A DNA stretch of 64,000 nucleotides from Tragulus kanchil (GCA_022376925.1 JAIOJX010000004.1:120181123-120245122), one strand, 5' to 3'. Shown: positions 34,712 to 47,304, numbered from the stretch's first letter. Numbers and translations: made by a program. The notes: a model not told the origin generated them from the sequence alone.

Positions 34712-34933
34712 TGTGTGCATGCTAAGTCACCTCAGTCCTGTCCAACTCTGTGTGACCCTGTGGAATGTTGTCTTCCAGGCTCCTCTGTCCATGGGACTCT
34801 CCAGGCAAGAATACTGGAGTGGGTTGCCATGCCTTCCTTCAGGGGATCTTCCTGACCCAGGGATCAAACCTGCATCTCTTATGTCTCTTGGATTAGCAGG
34901 ATTCTTTACTACTAATGCCACCTGAGAAGCCCC
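34712..34933 (-). mobile_element. Bov-tA SINE, second copy of 33604-33825
   Basis: Carried by tandem duplication 12 at offset 1108. Confidence 0.9.
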
Positions 34934-35528
34934 CACCATGACTATACTTTTTCCATAAACATTTACCTAAAATTGTCCAGAAATGACACTAAATGTTTTA
35001 TTTTTACATTATCAGAATGGAAATCTTAAATATCCACTTCTTTAAATGTGTAGCAACAATCCAAATATGATTTTGAAAGATGAAGAAAAAACTGTTCTGT
35101 AGCAAACATGATATTTATTTCAGTGATCAAAAGCAAAAGTAGAGACCATTTCTTTTCTTTTTAAAAGGCTTAGCTTTGTAGCTTTAAGCAGTAACAAATA
35201 TGAAATTGTCATACAGCTAGTCATATTTTAAAATCCATATTGGCAGTGTTTCAGTAACTGGCTAGGTTTCATTTTGTTTTCTGCTATTCCTTTGGGCATG
35301 GTCCTACACAATTGATTACCACTTTAATGCTTTCTCTGGTAGTAGAGATTTTGTTGGCAAGGCTTTCAGCTGTAAATTGCATACAGAAAGCTGCATATCT
35401 GTTTTTCTGTCATAATAAATCCAGTCATTTACTGCTATATTTAGAATCCATTTTAAACGTTGTATACTGGGAGCATAAAATAATTGTTACATTAAAAAAC
35501 CACCTGGAAAAAAAAAACTACCTGGAAG

Positions 35529-36380
35529 ATGTGTTGTTACCTACTTTCATTCAGTATTCATCTGTAAAAAGCAAGATTACATCATGTTTTAAATGCCTTT
35601 CCAGGCCAAATCATCTTGTTCATATTTATTGTTACATAACATTTTATGATTTTAAAACATACTTTATTCAGAAAAGCACTGGACATACAATGGTAATTAT
35701 TCTAGACATTAAAGTATCTATGATCCATATACAAAAGTATGCACTTGAAAAGTTACTTGAAAACAGAAAAGTAGTTGGAAAGTTTATTTTTGACAACACC
35801 GGAAAAGAAAATGGATTGAGTGTACATCAGATATTGTGACAGTATAGATTTATCATCTATGATATTCTTGGTTATGTGTCGCTGTCTTCCTAAATTTCCA
35901 GAAGGATAAGAGGTAGGAACCCTGCATCACTGACCTATGGAAAATCATTAGTTATGATCCATCCAAACATTTTGAAAATGCCTCTCTTTTCTATATTTGA
36001 CTACTTGTCCCATTGAGTTGGACAGATGTTTGTGTTGATATTATGTGGGCACTGATTGTCTCTAAACAATAGGAAAAGAGCTTAAACATGCATCTATGTT
36101 CAGTGATAATAAGAATAGAAATGAAATCTGATCACAAAGCATCCAAGCTTTTTGTGTCACTGTGCCAAAGCTGTGTGCATGTGTATTTGCCAGTAATTTA
36201 ATGAACACTCAGAGAGAGTGCTTCTCAGACACTTGAATCTGAAGAGAGGATTACAAAGTTATAAATACATGTTCTATCTTAATCACAGGAGAAATAAAGA
36301 GAAACTCTGGCACTGTTTTCCAGTCAGCAATCACAAATGTATGCCATAAGAAGCAGCCAAATTTTTAAAAAACTATTTTA
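35529..36380. other. No recognised feature
   Basis: Unannotated AT-rich sequence. It includes the end of the longest open frame in the window (35312-35839, 175 codons), for which I see no domain, codon-use or context support. Confidence 0.45.
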
Positions 36381-36406
36381 GATACATGGAAAGTGAGAAA
36401 GACAGA

Positions 36407-37040
36407 TGTATTAGTTGACTTGGGATGCCCTACAAAACATCTTAGATTTGGAGTCTTAAGCAACAAAACTTTATGCTTTCATGGTTCTGGAGTCTAGAAG
36501 TCCAAGGTCAAGGTATCAGCAGGTTTGGTGTCTTCTGAGGCTTCTCTCCTTGGCTTGCAGATGGCCACTGTGTTGCTGTTTCCTCACATGTTCTTTCCTC
36601 TGTGCATATGCTTCCCTAATGTCACTGTGTGTTTAAATTCCTCTTCTTATAGCAGGGCACCAGTCATATTGAATTAGAGCCCACTCTATGACCTAATTTT
36701 AATGAGATTGAATCTTTTAAAGAACTTTCCTGGTGCTTCAGTGATAAAGAACCCACCTGCAATGTAGGAGACGTGCATTTGTTCCCTGAGTTGGGAAGAT
36801 CCCCTCTAGAAGGAAATGGTAACCCACTCCAGTATTCTTGCTTGGAAAATCCCATGGACAGAGGAGCCTGACAGGCTATAGTCCATGAGGTGACAAGAGA
36901 GTAGGACACAGCTTAACAACTGAACAGCAGTAACAGTAGTTTTTTAAAAGACCTTATCACCAAGTACAATTACATTCTGATATACTGGGGTTTGGACTTC
37001 AACATGTGAGTTTTGAGAAGACAGAAATCAGCCCATGATG
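36407..37040 (-). mobile_element. MaLR (MLT1-like) solo LTR, split by Bov-tA
   Basis: Minus-orientation LTR: tgtattagttgact, tagaagtccaaggtcaagg, cttggcttgcagatggcc, aggcttctctcc, caccagtcatattg, accttatcaccaagtac and catgtgagttttgagaag. These follow the ERVL-MaLR/MLT1 LTR order. No internal retroviral region is visible, so it is an old non-coding solo LTR. Bov-tA interrupts it at 36724-36939. Confidence 0.85.
36724..36939 (+). mobile_element. Bov-tA SINE inside the MaLR LTR
   Basis: Plus-strand Bov-tA: ctttcctggtgcttcagtg, gcaatgtaggagacgtgc, cactccagtattcttgc, then cagcttaacaactgaacag. Flanking cttttaaaga and ttttaaaaga form an imperfect TSD in the LTR. Confidence 0.92.
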
Positions 37041-37424
37041 GCATGTATCCCATTTCTTCTTACTTTCTACTTGAAAAATACAGATACAGTATCAGAAAGT
37101 ATATGTAAAGGGTTTTTTTTTTTTCCACATTTTAAACAAAAATGTTAGGCAGTAGTTAGAATCCCTAGATGTTATAACTAATCAAATACCTGCAGTTCTA
37201 CTAACATTTTTTAATGGTTGCTGAGCAGCCAAAATAGATATCATGAAATCCATGTGCAAGAGATGGTTTGTTTTATTCATAGGAACATATTTTAGGCTCC
37301 TACTCAGATCTGATATATTTTTAATTTATACATATTTGTGAGAGAAATGATAATCTGGTTTCCTGGAATTGCAGCATTAGAAAGGGATTACGGTGAAAAG
37401 GAAGTTATTTTCACTGTCATCTGC

Positions 37425-37495
37425 CCGCTGCTGATTTTACAAGTGAGAAACACAGGCCCCAAAGGTCAGTGGCAGAATCTACAATAAAACCTAAC
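37425..37495 (-). mobile_element. Possible MIR fragment
   Basis: attttacaagtgagaaacac, then ggtcagtggcagaatctac resemble the complement of the MIR core. Duplicate at 38637-38707. Confidence 0.4.
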
Positions 37496-37507
37496 TTGAA
37501 AAAATAT

Positions 37508-37569
37508 TAGTTGCTCAGTTGTGTCTGACTTGCAACCCCATGGACTGTAGCCAGCTAGGCTACTCTGTC
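37508..37569 (-). mobile_element. Bov-tA SINE, cut by duplication junction
   Basis: Begins tagttgctcagttgtgtc and ends at junction 13; the fuller copy is at 38720-38900. Confidence 0.85.
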
Positions 37570-37618
37570 AATGTATGCAGACCAATTAAAAAGATACATG
37601 GAAAGTGAGAAAGACAGA

Positions 37619-38252
37619 TGTATTAGTTGACTTGGGATGCCCTACAAAACATCTTAGATTTGGAGTCTTAAGCAACAAAACTTTATGCTTTCATGGTTCT
37701 GGAGTCTAGAAGTCCAAGGTCAAGGTATCAGCAGGTTTGGTGTCTTCTGAGGCTTCTCTCCTTGGCTTGCAGATGGCCACTGTGTTGCTGTTTCCTCACA
37801 TGTTCTTTCCTCTGTGCATATGCTTCCCTAATGTCACTGTGTGTTTAAATTCCTCTTCTTATAGCAGGGCACCAGTCATATTGAATTAGAGCCCACTCTA
37901 TGACCTAATTTTAATGAGATTGAATCTTTTAAAGAACTTTCCTGGTGCTTCAGTGATAAAGAACCCACCTGCAATGTAGGAGACGTGCATTTGTTCCCTG
38001 AGTTGGGAAGATCCCCTCTAGAAGGAAATGGTAACCCACTCCAGTATTCTTGCTTGGAAAATCCCATGGACAGAGGAGCCTGACAGGCTATAGTCCATGA
38101 GGTGACAAGAGAGTAGGACACAGCTTAACAACTGAACAGCAGTAACAGTAGTTTTTTAAAAGACCTTATCACCAAGTACAATTACATTCTGATATACTGG
38201 GGTTTGGACTTCAACATGTGAGTTTTGAGAAGACAGAAATCAGCCCATGATG
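37619..38252 (-). mobile_element. MaLR (MLT1-like) LTR, second copy
   Basis: Carried by tandem duplication 13, including the nested Bov-tA. Confidence 0.85.
37936..38151 (+). mobile_element. Bov-tA SINE, second copy of 36724-36939
   Basis: Carried by tandem duplication 13. Confidence 0.92.
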
Positions 38253-38719
38253 GCATGTATCCCATTTCTTCTTACTTTCTACTTGAAAAATACAGATACA
38301 GTATCAGAAAGTATATGTAAAGGGTTTTTTTTTTTTCCACATTTTAAACAAAAATGTTAGGCAGTAGTTAGAATCCCTAGATGTTATAACTAATCAAATA
38401 CCTGCAGTTCTACTAACATTTTTTAATGGTTGCTGAGCAGCCAAAATAGATATCATGAAATCCATGTGCAAGAGATGGTTTGTTTTATTCATAGGAACAT
38501 ATTTTAGGCTCCTACTCAGATCTGATATATTTTTAATTTATACATATTTGTGAGAGAAATGATAATCTGGTTTCCTGGAATTGCAGCATTAGAAAGGGAT
38601 TACGGTGAAAAGGAAGTTATTTTCACTGTCATCTGCCCGCTGCTGATTTTACAAGTGAGAAACACAGGCCCCAAAGGTCAGTGGCAGAATCTACAATAAA
38701 ACCTAACTTGAAAAAATAT

Positions 38720-38900
38720 TAGTTGCTCAGTTGTGTCTGACTCTTGCAACCCCCATGGACTGTAGCCAGCTAGGCTACTCTGTCCATGGACTTCTCCCAG
38801 CAAGAATATTGGAGTGGATAGCCATACCTATCTCCAAGGATCTTCCTGACCCAGAGGTCAAACCTGGGTCTCCCACATTGCAAGGCAGATGTTGGCTTCA
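38720..38900 (-). mobile_element. Bov-tA SINE
   Basis: Minus-strand Bov-tA: tagttgctcagttgtgtc, caagaatattggagtgg, gacccagaggtcaaacctg. The 5' head is decayed after ttgcaaggcagatg. Confidence 0.88.
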
Positions 38901-38942
38901 TATCTATAGCTCTCAGTTGAGCTACTTGCTGATTTGAAATTG

Positions 38943-39123
38943 ATTCCTAGGTGGCTCAGATGGTCAAGAATTCACCTGCAATGTAGGAGACGTGGGTTTG
39001 GACCCTGGGTTGGGAAGATCCCTTGGATAATGGAATGGCTACCCACTCCTGTATTCTTGCCTGTAGAATTCCATGGCTCGTCCATGGGGTTGCAAAGAGT
39101 TGGACACAACTAATTGACTTTCA
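38943..39123 (+). mobile_element. Bov-tA SINE
   Basis: Plus-strand Bov-tA: cctaggtggctcagatgg, gcaatgtaggagacgtggg, then gcaaagagttggacacaac. It faces the minus-strand Bov-tA 40 bp to its left. Confidence 0.9.
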
Positions 39124-39515
39124 CTCCTTGTATAACTCATTCCATCATCTGATGTTCTAGAAGTTATTCCTCATTGAAAAAGACTGCTGAGATTATCCTC
39201 CCAATGAACAATGAACAAGGTGCTTCATTAGATTATTTTGTTATTGTTCTGAACCACAGAAGAAAAATCTACTCAGTAACTCAAAGGCCATAGAGATATG
39301 TGGCAAAGGACAGAGATACTCCGACATCACCCAAGATGGACTAATCAATGTGAATTCTTCCCTACTCGAATTCCCAGAAATGATACTCATTTTAAGCTCT
39401 TTCTGATCATGGGCCAGAGTTGAGAGAAACTTAAATAGGGAAAAAAACCCTCTCTTTTGACAACCCTGTACCCATTTTCCATGACCTTTATTATTTGTCT
39501 TATTTACTTGTCAGT
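39124..39515. other. No recognised feature
   Basis: Unannotated single-copy sequence between two Bov-tA elements. Confidence 0.45.
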
Positions 39516-39712
39516 GGGCTTCCAGGGGGCTCAGACTGGTAAAGAACGTGCCTGCAATGCAGGAGATTAAGGTTCTATCCCTGAGTCAGAAAGATCCTCT
39601 GGAGAAGGAAATGGTAACTTCAGTATTCTTGCCTGGAGAAGTTCATGGACAGAGGAGCCTGGCAGGTCTATGGGGTTGCAAAGAGTCAGACAGGACAAAG
39701 TGACTTTCACTT
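39516..39712 (+). mobile_element. Bov-tA SINE
   Basis: Plus-strand Bov-tA: gggcttccagggggctcag, gcctgcaatgcaggagatt, gacagaggagcctggcagg. Confidence 0.91.
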
Positions 39713-39748
39713 AACAACAGGGGAGAAGCGAAATACTACAGTTTGACT

Positions 39749-41979
39749 TTTTCACTTCTTCCCATCTTGCTTACCAGTCTTGCTTGCTTGTCTTTTTTTT
39801 TTTTCCAGACAAAAATCAGGCTATTTAAAGTATGTTTAAATACCATTTCCCCCTGAAGTGTTTCCTAATTTCTTTAACCTATAGAGCTTTTTTTTTTCTT
39901 GTTTGTTTTCTGGAGTCCTAAGTAATACACATTGGCTGGAACACTCACTTGGCATTCATCTTGGGTGATGTATGCCTTTTTCCCTAGATGAACTGTAAAC
40001 CTCTTGGCAGCAGAAAGTCTGTTCAATATCCCTATGAATTTGCTGGTTCTCAGGTCAGCACCTGCCAACCAAGTGCATCTGGTCTACTCCAACTGTTTCC
40101 AGACTGATAGCTTCAAAGTGAGATGCTGTTAAGACCTCTCCTTCCATTTTAACCAACCTGTAGATTTTTGGTGGGGTATATTAACAAATGTTATAATTTT
40201 TTAGTATAATTTACATGGGAAAATAACATTTCCATAAGGTTTGAGTTTCTTATAGCTACTAAAACATTTCATCATAAATGAGCATTCCAATGATTCTACA
40301 TTAGTGATGGAGTTTAACATACTTTGATCTAGGGTACATAGAATATTTTGTGAAAGAGAGAGAAGAGAGTAAGACAAATATTTTGGGTTCAATTAATCAA
40401 ATATGTTTGCTCAGAACTCACCTATTTCTTCTTATGGCTATTCTGTTTAGATCATTGAGCAGGAGAAACACACACACACACAGGGTAGAGCAAGAACAAG
40501 AAAGGGAGAGAGAATGTACAATGGGAAATTGTGCTTATAACTCTTACCATTTTTACATGGCAAATCAAGGTACGTACTTAATCTGTCCTTCTTATAAAAT
40601 GACATGGCCACGCATCTAAACAAATTATGATAACTCGCCTTGCTAGCATGGTGTTTCTTTCCTTTATCCTCTGGAAGCTAGTAGGTGTTGAGTTGTGAGC
40701 AGGCTGGACAAATGGTAATGATCTGATTATCGTTTCTAAGTAGCTTACTGTCTTTGTGTGTCCTTTATTAGAGAGAAAAGAAAGTTCTATGTCAAGTTAT
40801 GCAATGGACTCAGTCTCACGTTTCTTTTGCTGAAATAAATAGCACAGAAAATAAAATGGTTAAATATTTTCACTTCTTCCCATCTTGCTTACCAGTCTTG
40901 CTTGCTTGTCTTTTTTTTTTTTCCAGACAAAAATCAGGCTATTTAAAGTATGTTTAAATACCATTTCCCCCTGAAGTGTTTCCTAATTTCTTTAACCTAT
41001 AGAGCTTTTTTTTTTCTTGTTTGTTTTCTGGAGTCCTAAGTAATACACATTGGCTGGAACACTCACTTGGCATTCATCTTGGGTGATGTATGCCTTTTTC
41101 CCTAGATGAACTGTAAACCTCTTGGCAGCAGAAAGTCTGTTCAATATCCCTATGAATTTGCTGGTTCTCAGGTCAGCACCTGCCAACCAAGTGCATCTGG
41201 TCTACTCCAACTGTTTCCAGACTGATAGCTTCAAAGTGAGATGCTGTTAAGACCTCTCCTTCCATTTTAACCAACCTGTAGATTTTTGGTGGGGTATATT
41301 AACAAATGTTATAATTTTTTAGTATAATTTACATGGGAAAATAACATTTCCATAAGGTTTGAGTTTCTTATAGCTACTAAAACATTTCATCATAAATGAG
41401 CATTCCAATGATTCTACATTAGTGATGGAGTTTAACATACTTTGATCTAGGGTACATAGAATATTTTGTGAAAGAGAGAGAAGAGAGTAAGACAAATATT
41501 TTGGGTTCAATTAATCAAATATGTTTGCTCAGAACTCACCTATTTCTTCTTATGGCTATTCTGTTTAGATCATTGAGCAGGAGAAACACACACACACACA
41601 GGGTAGAGCAAGAACAAGAAAGGGAGAGAGAATGTACAATGGGAAATTGTGCTTATAACTCTTACCATTTTTACATGGCAAATCAAGGTACGTACTTAAT
41701 CTGTCCTTCTTATAAAATGACATGGCCACGCATCTAAACAAATTATGATAACTCGCCTTGCTAGCATGGTGTTTCTTTCCTTTATCCTCTGGAAGCTAGT
41801 AGGTGTTGAGTTGTGAGCAGGCTGGACAAATGGTAATGATCTGATTATCGTTTCTAAGTAGCTTACTGTCTTTGTGTGTCCTTTATTAGAGAGAAAAGAA
41901 AGTTCTATGTCAAGTTATGCAATGGACTCAGTCTCACGTTTCTTTTGCTGAAATAAATAGCACAGAAAATAAAATGGTT
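39749..41979. repeat. Tandem duplication 14
   Basis: Copies 39749-40861 and 40867-41979 (offset 1118). The contents, including a short (CA)n at 40471 and 41587, are the same in both. The unit contains no recognised transposon. Its last 73 bp overlap duplication 15. Confidence 0.97.
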
Positions 41980-42400
41980 TTAAAAAATAGAAAATAATAC
42001 TGTGCAACCTGCCCACAGAGGCCACTCACCCATTGGTGCAGCCAGTTGCTCCCGTGGAAACCATCACCAGAATCTGAAACATGACAAAACTTTTCTTTCC
42101 CAACATTGATAAACAAAGTAACTATAATTTTTCTAAGACCCCATCAGATACCAGAGGAACTTAGGAACAGTCCTAAATTCCAGACATAATGGGATTGTCT
42201 TTTTTTTTAATGGCTCCTCAGCAGTTTTTATTAGAACCCCCTAAGAAATAACTTTCTCTTTTGAGATAAGCAAATAATTAGCAGCCAAGCAGATAAAAAT
42301 ACTATGTGCTTTGATGGAAATTTTAAACAACTTTTTCTGTTTCTTATTTTAGATATTTTCTGATTTTATTTTGGATGATTCAAAAGTTCCAGAGCTATTC

Positions 42401-42668
42401 CTTTTTTTTTTTTTTTTTGGCCACTTCTATTGATCTTTCATTTATTTATCTTTGTTCTTTGACCTGTGTGGGCCTCCCATCGCAGTGGCCTCTGTCGCTG
42501 CAGAGAACCAGCTCTGGGTGCATGCACTCCAGAGCTCTAGCTCGGTAGTTGGACACATCGGTCCAGCTGCTCCACGGCACGTGGGATCTTCCCAGGCCAG
42601 GGATCGACCCATGCCCCTTGCACTGCAAGGCAGTGTCCTTACCCACTGGACTACTAGGGAAGCCCCAC
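42401..42668 (-). mobile_element. CHR-2-type SINE with TSD
   Basis: Minus-strand CHR-2: T-rich tail, extension ggccacttctattgatc, ttgacctgtgtgggcctcc, ggccagggatcgacccatg and ctactagggaagcccc. Flanks cagagctattc and cacagctattc give an 11-bp TSD with one mismatch. Confidence 0.93.
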
Positions 42669-43558
42669 AGCTATTCTAATTTAGTTTATACAGTCAGCAA
42701 ATTTCCCTTCACGGATAATTTTTATGCAAATTATGGACTGTCCTCCATGAAAAATTTTTATGCATGACAGAACATAATGGTGTGCAGGTAACTTTATAAG
42801 ACTCATGAGCAACTTCAACCTCAGTTAGGGGTCCTTGTTTAAAAACTGTCTCTATATATAGCCATCCAACAGGGATAATACACAGCTTCACCTGTACAGG
42901 TCTGTGTTCTAATTTCCTGTTTGGAAAAAGCAGCAGCTGGAGTTTTGCTTTTGCCACTTATGTGTTTCATGTCTGTCTCCATGTGTACTGTGGACCCATG
43001 TATGATTGTGTACATAGTCTGTTTGTTCCTGATACTCCTATTTGGTCAGCTGAATTTCTCTTGAATGTCAAGTTATGCAATGGACTCAGTCTCACGTTTC
43101 TTTTGCTGAAATAAATAGCACAGAAAATAAAATGGTTTTAAAAAATAGAAAATAATACTGTGCAACCTGCCCACAGAGGCCACTCACCCATTGGTGCAGC
43201 CAGTTGCTCCCGTGGAAACCATCACCAGAATCTGAAACATGACAAAACTTTTCTTTCCCAACATTGATAAACAAAGTAACTATAATTTTTCTAAGACCCC
43301 ATCAGATACCAGAGGAACTTAGGAACAGTCCTAAATTCCAGACATAATGGGATTGTCTTTTTTTTTAATGGCTCCTCCGCTGTTATTATTAGAACCCCCT
43401 AAGAAATAACTTTCTCTTTTGAGATAAGCAAATAATTAGCAGCCAAGCAGATAAAAATACTATGTGCTTTGATGGAAATTTTAAACAACTTTTTCTGTTT
43501 CTTATTTTAGATATTTTCTGATTTTATTTTGGATGATTCAAAAGTTCCAGAGCTATTC

Positions 43559-43826
43559 CTTTTTTTTTTTTTTTTTGGCCACTTCTATTGATCTTTCATT
43601 TATTTATCTTTGTTCTTTGACCTGTGTGGGCCTCCCATCGCAGTGGCCTCTGTCGCTGCAGAGAACCAGCTCTGGGTGCATGCACTCCAGAGCTCTAGCT
43701 CGGTAGTTGGACACATCGGTCCAGCTGCTCCACGGCACGTGGGATCTTCCCAGGCCAGGGATCGACCCATGCCCCTTGCACTGCAAGGCAGTGTCCTTAC
43801 CCACTGGACTACTAGGGAAGCCCCAC
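43559..43826 (-). mobile_element. CHR-2-type SINE, second copy of 42401-42668
   Basis: Carried by tandem duplication 15 at offset 1158. Confidence 0.93.
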
Positions 43827-44319
43827 AGCTATTCTAATTTAGTTTATACAGTCAGCAAATTTCCCTTCACGGATAATTTTTATGCAAATTATGGACTGTC
43901 CTCCATGAAAAATTTTTATGCATGACAGAACATAATGGTGTGCAGGTAACTTTATAAGACTCATGAGCAACTTCAACCTCAGTTAGGGGTCCTTGTTTAA
44001 AAACTGTCTCTATATATAGCCATCCAACAGGGATAATACACAGCTTCACCTGTACAGGTCTGTGTTCTAATTTCCTGTTTGGAAAAAGCAGCAGCTGGAG
44101 TTTTGCTTTTGCCACTTATGTGTTTCATGTCTGTCTCCATGTGTACTGTGGACCCATGTATGATTGTGTACATAGACTGTTTGTTCCCTGATACTCCTAT
44201 TTGGTCAGCTGAATTTCTCTTGAATAGGTAGTCATATTGAATGAGTTGTTTATAGATTGCAGTCTTTGTGTAAGGCATTGCCACAGTGTGTAGTTCCTAT
44301 GATATGTCAACCTAGGATA

Positions 44320-44545
44320 GCTAACAATTTTGATCACCTACTATAGGCAATGCTGTTTGTGCACTGTCTTATTTAATTCTCAGTAGCCTCAGTCAGGCAG
44401 ATGCCGTAATTATCCATTAGATACTGAGACACAGAATGCCTTTTAGTTGCTTGTTTTATTGTTTGTTTCATACGGAGTCAAACAAAAACTGTATCTGTCT
44501 TATCAAGTGGTAGAACCAGAATAAGATGCTGGATTAAAGAATTGT
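44320..44545 (-). mobile_element. MIR SINE
   Basis: Minus-strand MIR: cacctactataggcaatgc, gtcttatttaattctcag, atactgagacacagaatg and tggtagaaccagaataag. Duplicate at 45433-45658. Confidence 0.75.
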
Positions 44546-44864
44546 AAAGCCTATGCTAATTTCACTAAGTTGTGTTTTAAACATATCTTGAGAGTTATAC
44601 AATGATTTGTGGAAATTTAAATGTGGAATAATCGAGAGGTGAACATACTTGATTTAACATAATTATATGAAACAGTTAAAGCTCCCCAGGATGTTTGAAC
44701 ATCTCTTTCTGATGTATCAATTTAATTATCCTTTAGAGCTCCCAACTCAACCAGAATCTGAGTGAACTAGGCAGGTTTGGTAATGTTTGAATTTCTCCTT
44801 GTGCATTACTGGTCCTGGCAGCTAGAGTGTTAGAAGACTTCTCTGGGTTTTAGCTTTTATAAGG

Positions 44865-45071
44865 TGAAAGTTGCTCAGTAGTGTCCGAATCTTTTTAATC
44901 CCTTGCACTGTAGCCGCCAGGCTCCTCTGCCCATGTGATGGATTCTCTAGTCAAGAATCCTGAAGTGGGTTGCCGTTTCCTTCTCCAGGGAATCTTACTA
45001 ATCCAGGGATCAGATCTGGGTCTCTTGCATTGCAGGCAGATTCTTTACTGTTTGAACCACCAGGAAACCCT
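44865..45071 (-). mobile_element. Bov-tA SINE
   Basis: Minus-strand Bov-tA: gaaagttgctcagtagtgtc, aagaatcctgaagtgggttg, then tgcattgcaggcagattc. Confidence 0.9.
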
Positions 45072-45977
45072 GGTGTGTGGCTATTTCTTCAGGCTTCTTA
45101 CATCCCAGGATCAAAACTGTCTCTATATATAGCCATCCAACAGGGATAATACACAGCTTCACCTGTACAGGTCTGTGTTCTAATTTCCTGTTTGGAAAAA
45201 GCAGCAGCTGGAGTTTTGCTTTTGCCACTTATGTGTTTCATGTCTGTCTCCATGTGTACTGTGGACCCATGTATGATTGTGTACATAGACTGTTTGTTCC
45301 CTGATACTCCTATTTGGTCAGCTGAATTTCTCTTGAATAGGTAGTCATATTGAATGAGTTGTTTATAGATTGCAGTCTTTGTGTAAGGCATTGCCACAGT
45401 GTGTAGTTCCTATGATATGTCAACCTAGGATAGCTAACAATTTTGATCACCTACTATAGGCAATGCTGTTTGTGCACTGTCTTATTTAATTCTCAGTAGC
45501 CTCAGTCAGGCAGATGCCGTAATTATCCATTAGATACTGAGACACAGAATGCCTTTTAGTTGCTTGTTTTATTGTTTGTTTCATACGGAGTCAAACAAAA
45601 ACTGTATCTGTCTTATCAAGTGGTAGAACCAGAATAAGATGCTGGATTAAAGAATTGTAAAGCCTATGCTAATTTCACTAAGTTGTGTTTTAAACATATC
45701 TTGAGAGTTATACAATGATTTGTGGAAATTTAAATGTGGAATAATCGAGAGGTGAACATACTTGATTTAACATAATTATATGAAACAGTTAAAGCTCCCC
45801 AGGATGTTTGAACATCTCTTTCTGATGTATCAATTTAATTATCCTTTAGAGCTCCCAACTCAACCAGAATCTGAGTGAACTAGGCAGGTTTGGTAATGTT
45901 TGAATTTCTCCTTGTGCATTACTGGTCCTGGCAGCTAGAGTGTTAGAAGACTTCTCTGGGTTTTAGCTTTTATAAGG

Positions 45978-46187
45978 TGAAAGTTGCTCAGTAGTGTCCG
46001 AATCTTTTTAATCCCTTGCACTGTAGCCGTCCAGGCTCCTCTGCCCATGTGATGGATTCTCTAGTCAAGAATCCTGAAGTGGGTTGCCGTTTCCTTCTCC
46101 AGGGAATCTTACTAATCCAGGGATCAGATCTGGGTCTCTTGCATTGCAGGCAGATTCTTTACTGTTTGAACCACCAGGGAAACCCTG
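45978..46187 (-). mobile_element. Bov-tA SINE, second copy of 44865-45071
   Basis: Carried by tandem duplication 16, with a few single-base differences. Confidence 0.9.
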
Positions 46188-46894
46188 GTTGTGTGGCTAT
46201 TTCTTCAGGCTTCTTACATCCCAGGATCCTACATTTGCTCCAGAAGGTGACTATGTCCGACTTAGAGACAAGACCCAAAGTGGCCAGGTTCTCATAGTTC
46301 TCTAATATCACATCTCTGTACAATTCCATACAATTCCGTTGACCTAAGTCCAGGCATAAGTTTGAGTTTATTTACATTTCAGTGCCTTTTGGACTCTATC
46401 ACTTTAACACCACCACCCCCGCCCCCCGCTGCCATTGCCAGTTGTTTTGTCATTTGCATTTCTCTCCCAGGGTAAACTCATTCCACATTTATAACTTCCC
46501 ATAATAAAGATTCCCATATATATATATTTCACCTCCAGCTTCTGCCCTAAGCTGCAATTCCAGATTACTCTCAAATGTTTTAACCTATGCTTTCTACAGG
46601 TCAGAATTTCTAGCTAATTTTCCTGCCTGTTTCTAATGCCATTCTCTACACTCTCACTGAAGTGACTCTATTCTTCTGTCATTATTCGAACTAGAGAAGG
46701 TGGCCAGGGTAGAGCGGGAGGAGGTGAGCTTATTTGGGGTGATAGAAATGATGAATGTGATTAATGTAAGGAAATATCTCTAATATGCAGTTGGAATAAA
46801 GAGATGACTATTGCATTAGATAGAGGTATAGGTTAGAGATATAGAGAATGTATGTGTGTCTCTTTATATCTTAGCCATCTGTACCCACTTTCTT

Positions 46895-47000
46895 TCCTTT
46901 ATTTCTTTTCTTTCTTTTTCCTTTCCTTTCCTTCCCCGCTTTCTTTCTCTCTATCTTCCTTCCTCCCTCCCTCTCTCTCTCTCTTTGTCTCTCTGTCAGA
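46895..47000. repeat. CT-rich low-complexity tract
   Basis: A polypyrimidine tract (ctttc, cttcc and ctct units). The duplicate at 48011-48115 matches it. It is a long homopurine/homopyrimidine stretch on the duplex. Confidence 0.9.
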
Positions 47001-47151
47001 CTTCCTTGTAGCACTGTGATAATGGGGTTTCATTGCCTAAAAATCAACTAATGCTTGTCTTGGCAGTCATTCATCTGCTGATTTTGCTTTTCAGTTGAGA
47101 AAACTAGGACCCAGGAATGTTAAAAGGCACATTTTGAGCTAGTTTCCAGGA

Positions 47152-47304
47152 CTCCTCTGCCCATGTGATGGATTCTCTAGTCAAGAATTCTGAAGTGGGT
47201 TGCCGTTTCCTTCTCCAGGGAATCTTACTAATCCAGGGATCAGATCTGGGTCTCTTGCATTGCAGGCAGATTCTTTACTGTTTGAACCACCAGGGAAACC
47301 CTGG
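47152..47304 (-). mobile_element. Bov-tA SINE, truncated third copy
   Basis: The part of 45978-46187 from ctgcccatgtgatgg onward, carried by tandem duplication 17. One substitution is visible (aagaattctg against aagaatcctg). Confidence 0.9.

Larger units (their letters stand above)
33284..35528. repeat. Tandem duplication 12, rearranged at copy 2 start
   Basis: Copies 33284-34419 and 34429-35528. Copy 2 lacks about 37 bp of the start region (after gtctttca) and has agaattttt instead. Further in, the offset is a steady 1108. A 20-bp palindrome lies at each copy start (33290-33309, 34435-34454). Confidence 0.95.
36381..38781. repeat. Tandem duplication 13 (longest unit)
   Basis: Copies 36381-37569 and 37593-38781 (offset about 1212). 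The filler atgtatgcagaccaattaaa is at 37570-37589. Copy 1 lacks bases within its last 50 bp (gacttgcaacccc against gactcttgcaaccccc). Confidence 0.96.
41907..44223. repeat. Tandem duplication 15
   Basis: Copies 41907-43064 and 43065-44223 (offset 1158), joined at cttgaa|tgtcaag. A few substitutions occur near 42222/43380 and one near 43018/44177. Positions 40788, 41907 and 43065 start three copies of the same 73-bp segment. Confidence 0.97.
44000..46226. repeat. Tandem duplication 16
   Basis: Copies 44000-45112 and 45113-46226 (offset 1113), joined at aggatc|aaaactg. Small indels lie near the copy 1 end (gtagccgccagg against gtagccgtccagg; caggaaaccc against cagggaaaccc). 44000-44223 overlaps duplication 15, giving a triplet. 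Confidence 0.97.

Noticed and set aside
35312..35839. Longest open frame in the window (175 codons, +)
   Set aside because: No domain, signal or repeat pattern that I recognise, AT-rich chance composition, and no exon context. In the partner copy (34204-34473) the frame ends early because the duplication joint falls inside it.
36407..37040. Endogenous retrovirus with coding potential
   Set aside because: Only a non-autonomous MaLR-type LTR is present, with no gag, pol or env region and no second LTR flanking an internal sequence.
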